Counted from the first letter of the stretch, positions 35,093-45,133 are shown. The stretch: DNA of 64,000 bases from Castor canadensis (GCF_047511655.1 NC_133398.1:40181638-40245637), one strand, 5' to 3'. Notes: generated by a model not told the origin, from the letters alone. Numbers and translations are program-made.

Positions 35093-35447
35093 CTGTGGGG
35101 AGTGGGGGGGGGAGGGAGCCAAACGGAAGGATTGACGTGCGTGGCTCCGCCCCGCTGGTTGCCAGGGGCCCGCGGGAAGGGAATTTCAGCCGCCAGCCCA
35201 GGGTTCCAGAGGCGAGCGTCCCCGCAACCCTTACGTAGGAAGCGGAAGAGCGCGTCCTCCAGGAAGAGGCGGAGTCGGGCGGAGGGAGTGAAACGCTTAA
35301 TTCAGAAATGGGTTTTGGAGTTTCTGGGTGCTGAATACAAACAGGGCCTCTGATTGCGGACCTGGGGAGTCGACACTGGAGCCCCACCAGACCCAGACCT
35401 ACCACGGAATAAATCCAGTCCAGAGTGCGGCGACTCACTGGCTTCAT
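34970..35447 (-). CDS. SMIM27: SMIM27 (TOPORS-AS1), small integral membrane protein, spliced
   Basis: Two exons on the minus strand (35447-35403, then 35092-34970) join in phase 0 to give 55 residues, the human SMIM27 length. Exon 1 encodes MKPVSRRTLDWIYSV. Exon 2 starts LLLAVVLLSWGFVIYAST and ends FGMNEYA. A single hydrophobic helix (about residues 12-32) crosses the splice junction, with a basic N-terminus and a charged tail (ARRQLEKQYPGQ) after it. Function is unknown. The intron (35093-35402) has GTAGGT and CCCCACAG ends; read unspliced, the ORF runs on as meaningless protein. The gene is divergent from TOPORS and convergent with NDUFB6. The start is the first ATG of the frame. Confidence 0.93.
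35403..35447 (-). CDS. SMIM27: SMIM27 coding exon 1
   Basis: A 45-base coding part giving MKPVSRRTLDWIYSV, followed by donor GTAGGT. The context before the start is 'ccttaccATGA'. Confidence 0.93.
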
Positions 35448-35530
35448 GGTAAGGAGGGGTGGCGGTGCGCGGGAACGGGTGGAAGCTGTGGGCCCTAGAG
35501 TAAGCTCCCGGGCGGTGGCCTCCGGGCGCC

Positions 35531-35543
35531 TGCAGCCATCTTT
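35531..35543 (-). promoter_or_regulatory. YY1-like site in SMIM27 5' region
   Basis: The minus strand reads AAAGATGGCTGCA, matching the AAGATGGC core often found just downstream of transcription starts. It lies about 85 bases upstream of the SMIM27 start codon. Binding is inferred. Confidence 0.5.
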
Positions 35544-36136
35544 GAGCCGGGCGCCTTCGCCCGCCCACACGCTATCAACGCCGCTTCCTTGCTGCCCCGC
35601 CGGCTTCTTCCGCCCGGAGTTGGCGCGGTGACGTGCCCGAGGGCCTAGCCCGCCTTCGGGGAGGGAGTGGAATAAAGGAGAAAATGTTTAAAGTTGCGTC
35701 CTCCCACCTCATTGCCGCCTAGAGACAATAGGCTTGCCTCCGCGACTCCCTTTCTCCCCAGTTGCAGCGCATTCTTAACGCAAAATAATGTACCGTCGTG
35801 TGTATCACTTAAAAGTTTATTTGAAAAAGAATCCACATTTTAAACGTTACACCGACATCTAACATAAGAATTAACGTCTCCCACTCCCTGAATCAGTCTC
35901 CAAATAAACGTTCGTAAGTTCACCTTCGGTATATATAAGAATACCACCCCCTCCCGCTATTCTAACTGAAAAATCGTTGGAATCTCTGCTTGGAGCCCTT
36001 TAGAGAAACGGATGTTTTTTGAAGTACAGCAGCTTATTGATGTAAAACGTATTCTTAAGAAGTGCGTGGCGTGCGTTAGCGGCATAATGCACGGCCAGTC
36101 AACAAGTGTCTGCGGGGCGTTTGTGACGTGCGCAGC

Positions 36137-36161
36137 CGGGCGGCGGGCGGCGGGCGGCGGG
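36137..36161 (+). repeat. CGGGCGG heptamer repeat, G-quadruplex motif
   Basis: Three and a half copies of CGGGCGG give four GGG runs with 4-base loops (CGGC), which fits the standard G-quadruplex pattern. A CRE half-like 'tgacgtg' lies just before it. Confidence 0.85.
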
Positions 36162-36833
36162 AGCCGCGCTGTGGCGGTTTCGCACGCGAGCCCCCGTGTC
36201 CGGCGTCGGAGAGCTGGGGCGTTCACCTGTTAGGCTGAGTGCTAGAATCTGGCAACGGGCCGCTTTAGGCGCAGACTTTCCTCCTCTTTTCAGCCATGAT
36301 TTCAAGAGTTTTTAGCTCAGATTTCGGGAGGTGGGAAGGAGGAAAGCAGCTCCTTGAGAAAAGCACTGTTTGAGGTAAGAGCCTAGACCCTGGTTGTTGT
36401 TGGTCCCCAGGTAATCTCCGAAGACTGTAGGATCCTGGTTTTGGATATCATGCAAATTCGTGTTGCTTTCTAGCGGTGCAACTGGAGCTATAACAGTTTA
36501 TCTGAAGATAATTTTAATAACTTCTCGAAGAGTTTGGAGCTAGTAGTTGTGTTTTTGGGTAAATTGGGAGCGGAGATTAAGTCTATGTCCCTCTAACCCC
36601 CAACGAGTGATGATAATCTGTGCCTCGGAGGGTCCAGCTGCTCCTTTCCCGTTCGGAGCCATGGGGGAAGGGCTGGGTCTCGCCAAGCTCGTTAAGCCCC
36701 GCCCTCAGTGCGGACGCTTGCCTACTACGCATGCGTCGCGAAAGCCGGCGTTGTGTTTTGACGCGCCCGGCGGGGGGAGGGGGTAGGTCTCGCTTTCTGC
36801 CCCGCCCCCAAGCTGCCTTTGGTAATGAGCGTG

Positions 36834-36841
36834 TTACGTCA
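36834..36841 (+). promoter_or_regulatory. CRE/ATF-like site at TOPORS exon 1
   Basis: TTACGTCA immediately precedes the first codon homologous to TOPORS exon 1, and the 11-base context GTGTTACGTCA equals that at NDUFB6. The ACG inside it is in frame with TOPORS exon 1. Confidence 0.55.
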
Positions 36842-37039
36842 CAGGGGTCGCAGCAGCCGCCGGGGTCTCCACTGTCTCGCGAGGAGGGCGAGGCGCCCCC
36901 GCCCGCGCCGGCCCCCGAGGGTAGGCGGAGAAGCCGCCGAGTACGTCTTCGCGGATCCTGCCGTCACCGACCCAGCTTCTTGGGCCGCCGGGAGCTCGCC
37001 TCGAGCGCCACAGCCGGGCCTGCGCCCGCGTCCGCAGAA
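36842..37039 (+). CDS. TOPORS: TOPORS exon 1 coding region, canonical ATG absent
   Basis: The frame from GSQQPPGSPLSREEGEAPPP through the arginine-rich GRRRSRRVRLRGSCRHRPSF to the final ASAE matches the N-terminus of the long human TOPORS isoform. It is joined in phase 0 to exon 2 across donor GTGAGT (37040) and acceptor TACAG (42205). At the position of the human start methionine (MGSQ...) this sequence has CAG (36842-36844). The frame stays open upstream and reaches an ATG at 36731 in a poor context (-3 C, +4 C). So this exon is translated only if that ATG or a near-cognate codon is used (ACG at 36836 is in frame); otherwise it is 5' UTR for the shorter form. An assembly error is also possible. 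Confidence 0.75.
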
Positions 37040-38009
37040 GTGAGTCAGATTGGGAACAATGGGGAGCGGGGCCGGGGTTCGGCGAGTCGGCACCCCCCGT
37101 GGAACGGACGCGGGCCGCACACCCCGGCCCTTGGGCCTTGCGGGCCTGGCGGGCGCCTCCGCCGCGCACCTGTGGATTGGCGCGGGTGGGCGGGTGAGGG
37201 TGCGTTTCTGGTAGCGCTGCCGAGGGGCGCGAGCCCAGCGGTGTACTGGAAAGAGCGTGGTCTGCGAGTCGTGGCGTCGCCGCGGGTGGGGGCTGTGACC
37301 TTGGCAGGCCCCAACCCCTGAGCCTGTCTGTAAAATGGGAACGCCAGTGTTGTGGCTGGTCGTGGTTATGTAAGCACATGGCGCGGCTGCACTTCGCAGC
37401 CCAGGACCATTGGAGTGGTTCAGTTTAGCACAGCTCTTCTCCCTGGGCTGGAAGCGGGTAGTGCCCAGCCGAGGCATGGAGTGATTTAAGAAGAAAACGG
37501 AGTAGAATTCTTGGTAGGGAGTTTTCCAGATCATTTAAAGTGTGTTAGGAAAGAGCTACCCAGGTTTTAAGTTAATAATGGTGAAGTTTTTCTGTTTTTT
37601 TTTTTTTTTTTTTTTGCTTTTAGTACATGAAATGCAATGCTCCACAGTCAGCCACAAACATGTTTATCTGGAATGAGTGGCTTTAGCGGGGAACATTTAC
37701 CAAGCAATTCTTTTTATTGCTGGAATTGAAATTAAATTTGGTAAGATCTGGTCAGTAACTCCTGTAACTTTTGTATCCTCTTGGGAGTTGGTGATTAACC
37801 TGTAGTTCAGAGAGAGAGACAGTGGTATCTTTAAGGTAACAGAGTAGGACCAGATTGTTTTTAACACTTATGGTGCCTTTCTAGTTATCTGTTTGTGAAC
37901 TTTTAGCCACTATGCCTACTAGATACGTTAAATAAAATAAATATAGCTGTGCTGTGTCTAGGCCTGTATCCATAATGGGTGATGGTCACTACTACCATAA
38001 CTTACTTTC

Positions 38010-38140
38010 ACACAACATTGGGGAACGGTGTTGAGTTAACATGTACCAAGCATTGTGCTAGTGTTTGGTTGAAATTGTCCCTTCTTACAACCACCTGTTC
38101 AAATGGGTGCTGTTACTTACCACACTTCAGAATTCATTAA
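38010..38140 (+). repeat. MIR-like fragment
   Basis: 'tgtaccaagcattgtgctag' and 'tcttacaaccacctgttcaa' follow the MIR core pattern. Diverged. Confidence 0.5.
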
Positions 38141-38769
38141 GGTTTTGAGAAATGTGCACCTTAGAAGTGATGATTCTCCATGTTGGTGCTGCATTAGAGT
38201 TAACATCACTCACTCAGATGTATAAATTTTACACGCAATGATAATGTAAGGACAACCATGGAAGATGACCTTTATAGGAAGTCTGACTTCATAAAAAATG
38301 TAATTTCTCAAGGCAGTCTTAGTTCATATTTTTCAAATATGTGGCTGTCACTATTTAGATTCCAGCCTTTATTTCTTCTACCTATTTTCCTCAGAAATGT
38401 GTGCCAGTTGATTACCTAATGTTTCCCCAAATTGGGCTTTGAAGGGTTAGCTTTGTTTGAACACATTTGAAGATTTGAGAAAGAAAAGGTTTGGTTTAAG
38501 CGGTTCAACCTAAAAAAAGGTAAACTTTATTTTGGATTTGGGAGGCTGCTTAGGAGCCAGAATCAAAAGAACTGAGTAATGTAGAGAAATTTGTAGTCAT
38601 AATTCCTAGATAGAGGAAGCCAGGGTAAAGAAACCTTTACACGGGCCTTTTCTAGAACCTGAAGTACTAAATATAAATAGGTACACACCTTTGCATCCTA
38701 AATCCAGAACCTTTCTTTTGAATCCTACCAATCTTAATCTGTTTTGTGGCCAGAACAGTTTCTTGCCTT

Positions 38770-39255
38770 AACTTGTGTTTTTAAACAGCTTAGTTGAGAT
38801 GTAGCTTGCATTCCATTCATGAAGTTCACCTGTTTAACTTACATAATTCAGTAGTTTTTAGCATAACTACAGAATGATGCTACCATCACTGTAATATAAT
38901 TGTAGAATATTTTCATCATCTCAGAAAGAAACCAGCACCAGTGTACTTTCTCCCTCTTTATAGATGTGCCTCTTCTGGACATTTTATATAAATGGCTTCA
39001 TAAAATATCTAGTTGCCTGTGACTTTTTTTCCCCATTTATATAAGGTTCATCCATGTTGTAGCATGTATCAATACTTCATTATTTTATTGCCAGATAATT
39101 CAGTTTTATGTTGATTGGCATTTTGGTTTCCACTTTTGAGCTGTTGGATTAATGCTGTGAATAATCACATAAAGTTTTTTTTTGTACATATGTTTTAATT
39201 TCTCTTGGATAAATATCTGGGTGGAATTGTTGGTCATATGATAATTCTACATTTG
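38770..39255 (-). mobile_element. Old L1 3' region
   Basis: The plus strand carries 'tcatccatgttgtagcatgt', 'attgccagataattcagttt' and 'tggtcatatgataattctac', the reverse complement of a widely conserved L1 ORF2/3' UTR stretch. Ancient and interrupted. Confidence 0.7.
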
Positions 39256-39564
39256 TATTTTAACACTTAAATTTTAGTATTTAGTCCGGATTATAAGAGA
39301 TAATCCTTTATTTGATGATCTAGTATCACCATTATTTTATGTTTCTGATGTATCTTTGTAACTAAATATATTGTGTACAAACACAAGAGAGAACTAAAGG
39401 ACATTGTTGGTCATTCTTTAGCCTTATGCTGCCGAAGTGGTTAATAGGCTTATAAAAACTAGGGAAGACTTAGGATTTTTTTTTTTTTTTTAAGAAATCA
39501 TACTTCAATTGAGATTTTGTTTGCTACCTATTAATTTCCTTTAATTCATTCTAGGTTGTAACAG

Positions 39565-39566
<2 letters not shown>

Positions 39567-39602
<36 letters not shown>
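39567..39602. repeat. (GT)n microsatellite
   Basis: An uninterrupted GT array directly abuts a reverse ID-like SINE, so it occupies the SINE's tail side. Confidence 0.95.
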
Positions 39603-39604
<2 letters not shown>

Positions 39605-39675
39605 TGCTGTGTATAGAACCCAGGTCCTTGTCCATGCTAGGTAAGCACTCTACTACAGAGCTACGTCCCAGGCCT
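39603..39675 (-). repeat. ID-like SINE
   Basis: 'gtgctgtgtatagaacccag' and 'gcactctactacagagctac' give an ID unit in reverse. Confidence 0.8.
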
Positions 39676-39812
39676 AGAATGTAATTTTTTGAGTGAATTA
39701 AAAATATTCAGTAAATACTAAAAGTGCCTTACAGAGAAACAAATTAAAATAAAGTATATTAGCTTGAAATTCACCAATCTTTTTACTTTTTCCAAGCCTG
39801 ATAATCTCTTCA

Positions 39813-39895
39813 TGGGCTGGAGATGTGGTTCAAATGGTAGAGCACCTACCTAAGCAAGTGCCAAATCCTGATTCAAACACCAGTACAACCACCCC
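39813..39895 (+). repeat. ID-like SINE
   Basis: 'ggctggagatgtggttcaaa' and 'ggtagagcacctacc' are the ID box A region; the box B region is mutated. Confidence 0.8.
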
Positions 39896-40207
39896 TTCGT
39901 TATATAGAAGGGAAAACTTAAAGTCTAGCGTTAATGTGAATTTCTCTTGGTTTACAGAGCAAATTTTAAATGAAACCTGGTCTTTAGTCCAGGTCTTCTT
40001 GTAATGTCTTCCTTCAGTTTCTTTCCTTCACGCTTTTTTCCCACTCCTTTCCTCTGCCCACGTACAAGTGCTGTCTGAGCCTGTAGGTTTTTGTTTTTCT
40101 CTTTAGGGTATTTATTCCCCCTTTGAATGGGTGAACTAAAAAAGCATTGTAAGTAGAGGGAAATGCTGAGAAATTTATTCAATAAAAACTTTAGAGTTTT
40201 AATATAT

Positions 40208-40305
40208 TGATAAGGTTGTGGGTGTGGCTCAGAGGTAGAACACTAGCATGTACAAGTCTCTAGGCTCAATTCTCTAGCACCACCAAAACAGACAGACAAA
40301 AAAGC
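40208..40305 (+). repeat. ID-like SINE
   Basis: 'gggtgtggctcagaggtaga' and 'ggctcaattctctagcacca', followed by an A-rich tail. Confidence 0.8.
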
Positions 40306-40432
40306 AATCAGTATTATGAATTTATAATTCTGCTTTCTAAGACCTGTTAAATAAAAACAGTGTTGAGTTTTGAGTTTCTATTCCAGAAAATAGAAGAGTG
40401 GAAATATTTGTTCATTGATTCCCTTTTAAAAG

Positions 40433-40531
40433 CTACAGGGAGTGGCTCAAGTTGTAGAGTGCCTACCTAGCAAGCATGAGGCCTTGAGTTCAAACCCCAG
40501 TACCACCAAAAAGAAAAATAAATAAATAAAA
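40433..40531 (+). repeat. ID-like SINE
   Basis: 'agtggctcaagttgtagagt' and 'gagttcaaaccccagtacca', followed by an (aaat)n tail. Confidence 0.85.
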
Positions 40532-41099
40532 GTTACAGTTCTGATGAGGCCAAGATTCCTTATATGAGAAGTTTAAGCTGAAAAACTTATGATAGAATAC
40601 TTGTATTTTACAAATACAAGTTTTTGTTGTGGGTTTTGTTTTCTTACAGTTTGTTAAGACCGATGAATATATTATCTAGGAAATTGCAGTTCTGTTATTT
40701 AACTGACTTAACATTTGAACAGTGGTAGTACAACTTCCTATGATGGAAGGAGGTAAAAGATGAATGATAGACCAAAGAAAACATAAAGGGAAAAATGAAC
40801 ATTTAATACATACAAAATGATTAGTACAGAATCTAGCAAAAGAGAGAGTTGTAGATAACAAGTCCAAAGTATAATGCATGTTAGATTTCATCTTAGGAAA
40901 TCTCGTTTTGTATGTTTCATGCTATGGTAACTGATAAATGTAAAGAAAACTGCTTTCACATCCTGGTGATTTCAGGATACTTTTTGTGGTTTGACTTTGT
41001 ATGAAATAAGCTAAGGAAGGCTTCTTAGAATTACTTAGAAAGAATCAGTAACTAATTGAATATAGTGTGTGGTAATAGTAGTGTAATAAAAATAATAGT

Positions 41100-41215
41100 A
41101 TTATAATGATACCATTATGATGATAGCCACAGCTAACATTTACATAGCAGTTACTATGAGCTAGACACTGCCCTGGAATGCGTTCATATTTATTTCATTT
41201 ACTCTTCACCAAAAG
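41100..41215 (+). repeat. MIR fragment
   Basis: 'cagctaacatttacatagca' and 'ttactatgagctagacactg' follow the MIR 5' part. Confidence 0.75.
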
Positions 41216-41330
41216 GTCCTTTTTTAGTGAATCTTTCACTTAAAACTGTAGAAGTTGTTTAAACAGGTGAACTTTTAAAAAAATTATTTAAGTTTTCTTA
41301 CTAAGCTGTTTTTAGGAAAGTAAATACACC

Positions 41331-41535
41331 AGCCAGGTGCCGGTGTCTCACACCTGTAATCCTAGCTACTCAGGAGGCAGAGATCAGAAGGATCATGGTT
41401 CGAAGCCAGCCTGGGCAAATAGTTCTGTGAGACCCTATCTCGAAAAAACCCTTCACGGAAAAGGGCTGGTGGAATGGCTCAAGGTGTAGACTCTGAGTTC
41501 AAGCCCCAATACTGCGGGGGGAAAAAAAAAGAAAA
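41331..41535 (+). repeat. Composite B1-like + ID-like SINE
   Basis: A well-preserved two-part SINE: 'cacctgtaatcctagctact', 'cgaagccagcctgggcaaat' and then 'ggtggaatggctcaaggtgt'. The ID half lacks a middle piece. Confidence 0.85.
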
Positions 41536-41734
41536 ATATACCATATTATCATAAATAAATGAGCGTATATTGTGTTAGGTGCATGTGTATATGAAAGATA
41601 TAAAATTATACATAGAAATAATATTAGCTAAGAGCTGTGGTGTTTTGCCTTTTGTTTTCCAGAGGAATAGGAAAGGGAGATAAGGGTCATTTAAACACAT
41701 CTGGAATAACAGATTTAAAAAATGTTAGTTACTG

Positions 41735-41880
41735 CCCAAACCTGGGCTCAGGTCTGATACTCCAGCTACTCAGGGGGTGCAGATTGACAGGATTACAGTT
41801 CAAAGCCAGCTGGGGCAAAAAAGTTAGCAGTTTCCATCTCAACGAAGAAGCCAGGTGTGGTAGTGCCGCCCACCTGTTAA
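41735..41880 (+). repeat. Diverged B1-type SINE
   Basis: 'tactccagctactcaggggg' and 'gttcaaagccagctggggca', then the start of a second B1-like unit ('gccaggtgtggtagtgccg'). Confidence 0.7.
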
Positions 41881-42208
41881 AGAATGATAGAATATTGAGA
41901 GCTTACTATGTGCCAGACACCTTTTCTAATGACTTTTCACATTTTTTTTAAACCTGTGAAATTAAAGCACATAGTAACACTGATACTGATACTGAGTGTT
42001 GAGGATTCAATCTTAGGAAATTTGACTTAGAGTTTGTTCTTTAAAAGCACCGAAAATTATTTTGCTTCTTGCTTATATCATAAAAATAAACCACTCATAT
42101 ATTTATTTTCACCAGAATATGTTTCAGAGTCTTGCTTGAATTTTTGTTTGGATTTTTTTAGTGATTGTTTATCAGCTTACTAATATATTTCTTTCCCTTT
42201 TACAGATA

Positions 42209-45133
42209 ATGGCATCAGCTGCTAAGGACTTTAAAATGGACAACTTTTCACCTAAAGCTGGCACTAGCAAATTTCAGCAGACAGTACCAGCTGATGCATC
42301 TCCTGATTCTAAGTGCCCTATATGCTTGGATAGATTTGATAATGTATCTTATTTGGATCGTTGCTTACATAAGTTCTGTTTTCGCTGTGTACAGGAGTGG
42401 TCAAAAAACAAAGCTGAATGTCCACTATGTAAGCAGCCCTTTGACTCTATTTTCCATTCTGTGAGGGCAGAAGATGACTTTAAGGAATATGTCCTGAGGC
42501 CTTCATATAATGGTTCTTTTGCCACCCCAGATATTAGAAGATTACGTTACCATACAACTATGACAAGGGAACGAAATGCTCTTTACTCACCTAGTAGTAC
42601 TTTAAATAGAAGAACAACAGCTCCACCAGATAATGGAGTGCTCTTTGAAGGGTTAGACATTTCAGCAAGATCTAGAGATATTGAAATTCCTCAGTTTATG
42701 AGACAGGTTGCAGTAAGTAGGCCAACCACTGCAGATGAAAGATCTTTGAGAAAAATTCAAGAACAAGATATTATTAATTTTAGACGGACTCTCTATCGTG
42801 CTGGTGCTAGAGTTAGAAATATTGAAGATGGTGGCCGTTACAGGGATATTTCAGCTGAATTTTTCCGCAGAAATCCAGCTTGCCTTCACCGGTTAGTTCC
42901 TTGGTTAAAACGTGAACTTACAGTGCTTTTTGGAGCTCATGGATCTTTAGTCAATATCGTCCAGCACATCATTATGAGTAATGTTACTCGCTACGACTTG
43001 GAGAGTCAGGCGTTTGTTTCTGATTTAAGACCATTTTTGCTTAATCGAACTGAGCATTTTATACATGAATTTATCAGTTTTGCTCGGTCTCCTTTTAACA
43101 TGGCAGCATTTGACCAGCATGCTAATTATGATTGCCCTGCTCCTTCATATGAAGAAGGCAGCCATTCTGATTCTTCAGTCATAACAATATCTCCAGATGA
43201 GACTGAAACCCAAGAGCTAGATATTAATGTAGCCACTGTTAGTCAGGCCCCATGGGATGATGAAACTCCAGGGCCATCTTACTCAAGCTCAGAGCAGGTA
43301 CATGTTGCCATGTCTTCTCTTTTAAATACTTCCGATAGTTCAGATGAAGAACTTGTCACAGGAGGAGCCACATCTCAGATACAAGGAGTACAAACTAATG
43401 AGGAACTACATAATGACAGTGATTCATCTTCAGATAATTGTGTCATTGTTGGATTTGTTAAACCACTAGCTGAGAGGACCCCAGAACTTGTTGAACTGTC
43501 TTCTGATTCTGAGGAGTTAGGCTCTTATGAGAAAATAGAGACAGTGAAGACACAAGAACAAGAGCAGTCTTACAGTTCTGGTGATAGTGATGTTAGTAGA
43601 TGTTCATCTCCACATTCTGTCCTTGGAAAGGATGAACAAGTGAATAAAGATCATTGTGATTCTGGTACAAGAATCAAATCAAAGAAGGAAGAGAAACGAT
43701 CTGCATCATTGTCGTCTCCAAGAGACCTGAGTTCATCAGTGAGAGGAGACAGAGTATATTCCCCATATAACCATAGACACAGAAAGAGGGGAAGATCCAG
43801 AAGCTCAGATTCACGTTCCCAGAGTAGAAGTGGACATGATCAGAGGAATCATAGGAAGCATCATGGGAAGAAAAGAATGAAGAGCAAGCGATCCAGAAGC
43901 AGGGAAAGTAGTAGCCGACCTAGAGGGAGAAGAGACAAGAAGCGATCCAGAACTAGAGATAGCAGCTGGTCAAGAAGAAGCCAAACTCTTTCTCTAAGTA
44001 GTGAAAGCACAAGCCGATCAAGGTCTCGTAGCAGTGATCATGGCAAGAGAAGATCACGGAGCAGAAATAGAGATCGTTACTATTTGAGGAATAATTATGG
44101 AAGCAGATATAAGTGGGAATATACTTACTACAGTAGAAACAAGGACAGGGATGGCTACGAATCATCTTATAGAAGGAGGACTCTGTCCAGAGCCCATTAT
44201 TCTAGACAATCTTCAAGTCCAGAATTTAGAATTCAGTCTTTTTCTGAAAGAACAAATGCTAGGAAAAAAAATAATCACAGTGAAAGGAAATACTATTACT
44301 ATGAAAGGCACAGATCAAGGAGCCTGTCTAGTAATAGGTCAAGGACTGCATCTACAGGACCTGACCGGATGAGAAATGAAAAGCCTGGAGGGAAACGAAA
44401 ATACAAAACACGGCACTTGGAAGGTACTAATGAAGTGGCTCAACCATCTCGTGAATTTCCTCTTAAAGTAAAGGACAATCATTACCAAAAATCTTCCTCA
44501 AAACTGGACGGAAACTACAAAAATGAGAGTGACAGCTTTTCAGACAGCCGATCATCAGACAGAGAGACAAAACATAAGAGGAGGAAAAGGAGGACTCGGA
44601 GCCTAAGTGTAGAGATAGTTTATGAAGGGAAAGCTACTGATATAACTAAGCATCATAAAAAGAAAAAGAAGAAACACAAGAAAAAGCATAAGAAACACCA
44701 TGGAGATAATACTTCCCGTTCCCCAGTTGTCATTACCATTGACAGTGATAGCGATAAAGATTCTGAAGTAAAGGCAGATGTGGAATGTGATAATAGTGGT
44801 CCGTCAGATCCTCTACAAAGCGAGGTTTTGGCTCCTTCCTTGGAACCGTTTGAAACTAAAGATGTAGTCACAATAGAAGATGAATTTGGTGTCCTGGACA
44901 AGGAGTGTGATATTACCACACTCACTCATAACTTGAATAATGCCAACAGAACTATGGATAGTACTCCACCTCAGGCAGCCTCAGTTGAACAGACTCTGGA
45001 TGTAAGAGAAGAGAGCACTTTTGCCTCTGATTTGGAGAACCAGCTCAATAATGTATCTATTCACACTGAGCCATCAAGGCAATTGCCATCTCCACGGACA
45101 TCATTAATGTCAGTGTCTCTTGGTAGAGACTGA
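42209..45133 (+). CDS. TOPORS: TOPORS main exon: RING E3 ubiquitin/SUMO ligase
   Basis: One exon (acceptor 'cccttttacag' at 42205) encodes 974 residues from MASAAKDFKM, the start used by the short human isoform. The protein binds topoisomerase I and p53 and acts as ubiquitin and SUMO ligase in PML bodies and at the centrosome/cilium base; human mutations cause retinitis pigmentosa 31. A C3HC4 RING (C36, C39, C52, H54, C57, C60, C71, C74) is complete. A conserved block follows, then acidic serine-rich parts with SUMO-interaction-like cores ('VITISPDE', 'NCVIVGFV', 'VVITIDSDSD'), an RS-rich region at about 515-715 and a lysine/histidine-rich basic cluster at about 815-832. The C-terminus ends SLGRD, four residues short of my recollection of human. 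I chose the ATG over the upstream GTG at 42161, which lies in the intron. Confidence 0.97.
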   Translation: MASAAKDFKMDNFSPKAGTSKFQQTVPADASPDSKCPICLDRFDNVSYLDRCLHKFCFRCVQEWSKNKAECPLCKQPFDSIFHSVRAEDDFKEYVLRPSYNGSFATPDIRRLRYHTTMTRERNALYSPSSTLNRRTTAPPDNGVLFEGLDISARSRDIEIPQFMRQVAVSRPTTADERSLRKIQEQDIINFRRTLYRAGARVRNIEDGGRYRDISAEFFRRNPACLHRLVPWLKRELTVLFGAHGSLVNIVQHIIMSNVTRYDLESQAFVSDLRPFLLNRTEHFIHEFISFARSPFNMAAFDQHANYDCPAPSYEEGSHSDSSVITISPDETETQELDINVATVSQAPWDDETPGPSYSSSEQVHVAMSSLLNTSDSSDEELVTGGATSQIQGVQTNEELHNDSDSSSDNCVIVGFVKPLAERTPELVELSSDSEELGSYEKIETVKTQEQEQSYSSGDSDVSRCSSPHSVLGKDEQVNKDHCDSGTRIKSKKEEKRSASLSSPRDLSSSVRGDRVYSPYNHRHRKRGRSRSSDSRSQSRSGHDQRNHRKHHGKKRMKSKRSRSRESSSRPRGRRDKKRSRTRDSSWSRRSQTLSLSSESTSRSRSRSSDHGKRRSRSRNRDRYYLRNNYGSRYKWEYTYYSRNKDRDGYESSYRRRTLSRAHYSRQSSSPEFRIQSFSERTNARKKNNHSERKYYYYERHRSRSLSSNRSRTASTGPDRMRNEKPGGKRKYKTRHLEGTNEVAQPSREFPLKVKDNHYQKSSSKLDGNYKNESDSFSDSRSSDRETKHKRRKRRTRSLSVEIVYEGKATDITKHHKKKKKKHKKKHKKHHGDNTSRSPVVITIDSDSDKDSEVKADVECDNSGPSDPLQSEVLAPSLEPFETKDVVTIEDEFGVLDKECDITTLTHNLNNANRTMDSTPPQAASVEQTLDVREESTFASDLENQLNNVSIHTEPSRQLPSPRTSLMSVSLGRD

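Larger units (their letters stand above)
34960..37340. promoter_or_regulatory. CpG island, divergent SMIM27/TOPORS promoter
   Basis: CpG-dense and GC-rich compared with the AT-rich flanks, with a dip around 35.8-36.0 kb. It contains GC boxes ('cccgccccc' near 36801, 'gccccgccctc' near 36693), ETS-like and YY1-like words on the minus strand and no clear TATA box. It covers the 5' ends of SMIM27 (-) and TOPORS (+), so a shared bidirectional promoter region is likely. Confidence 0.85.
37040..42205 (+). other. TOPORS: TOPORS intron 1
   Basis: GT-AG intron separating the GC-rich first exon from the single large coding exon. It holds a poly-T run (about 37597-37615), MIR, L1 and SINE copies listed separately; I see no further exon. 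Confidence 0.8.

Noticed and set aside
34920-35570. 216-codon minus-strand frame around SMIM27
   Set aside because: Only its MKPVSRRTLDWIYSV segment is real; the rest reads through the intron and 5' UTR. The spliced 55-residue product explains it.
36834-37534. Long minus-strand frames over TOPORS exon 1
   Set aside because: Shadows of a GC-rich CpG island opposite the real exon; proline/arginine-rich junk with no conservation I recognise.
43953-44925. Alternative-frame and antisense ORFs inside TOPORS
   Set aside because: Frame shadows of the RS-rich and lysine-rich coding region.
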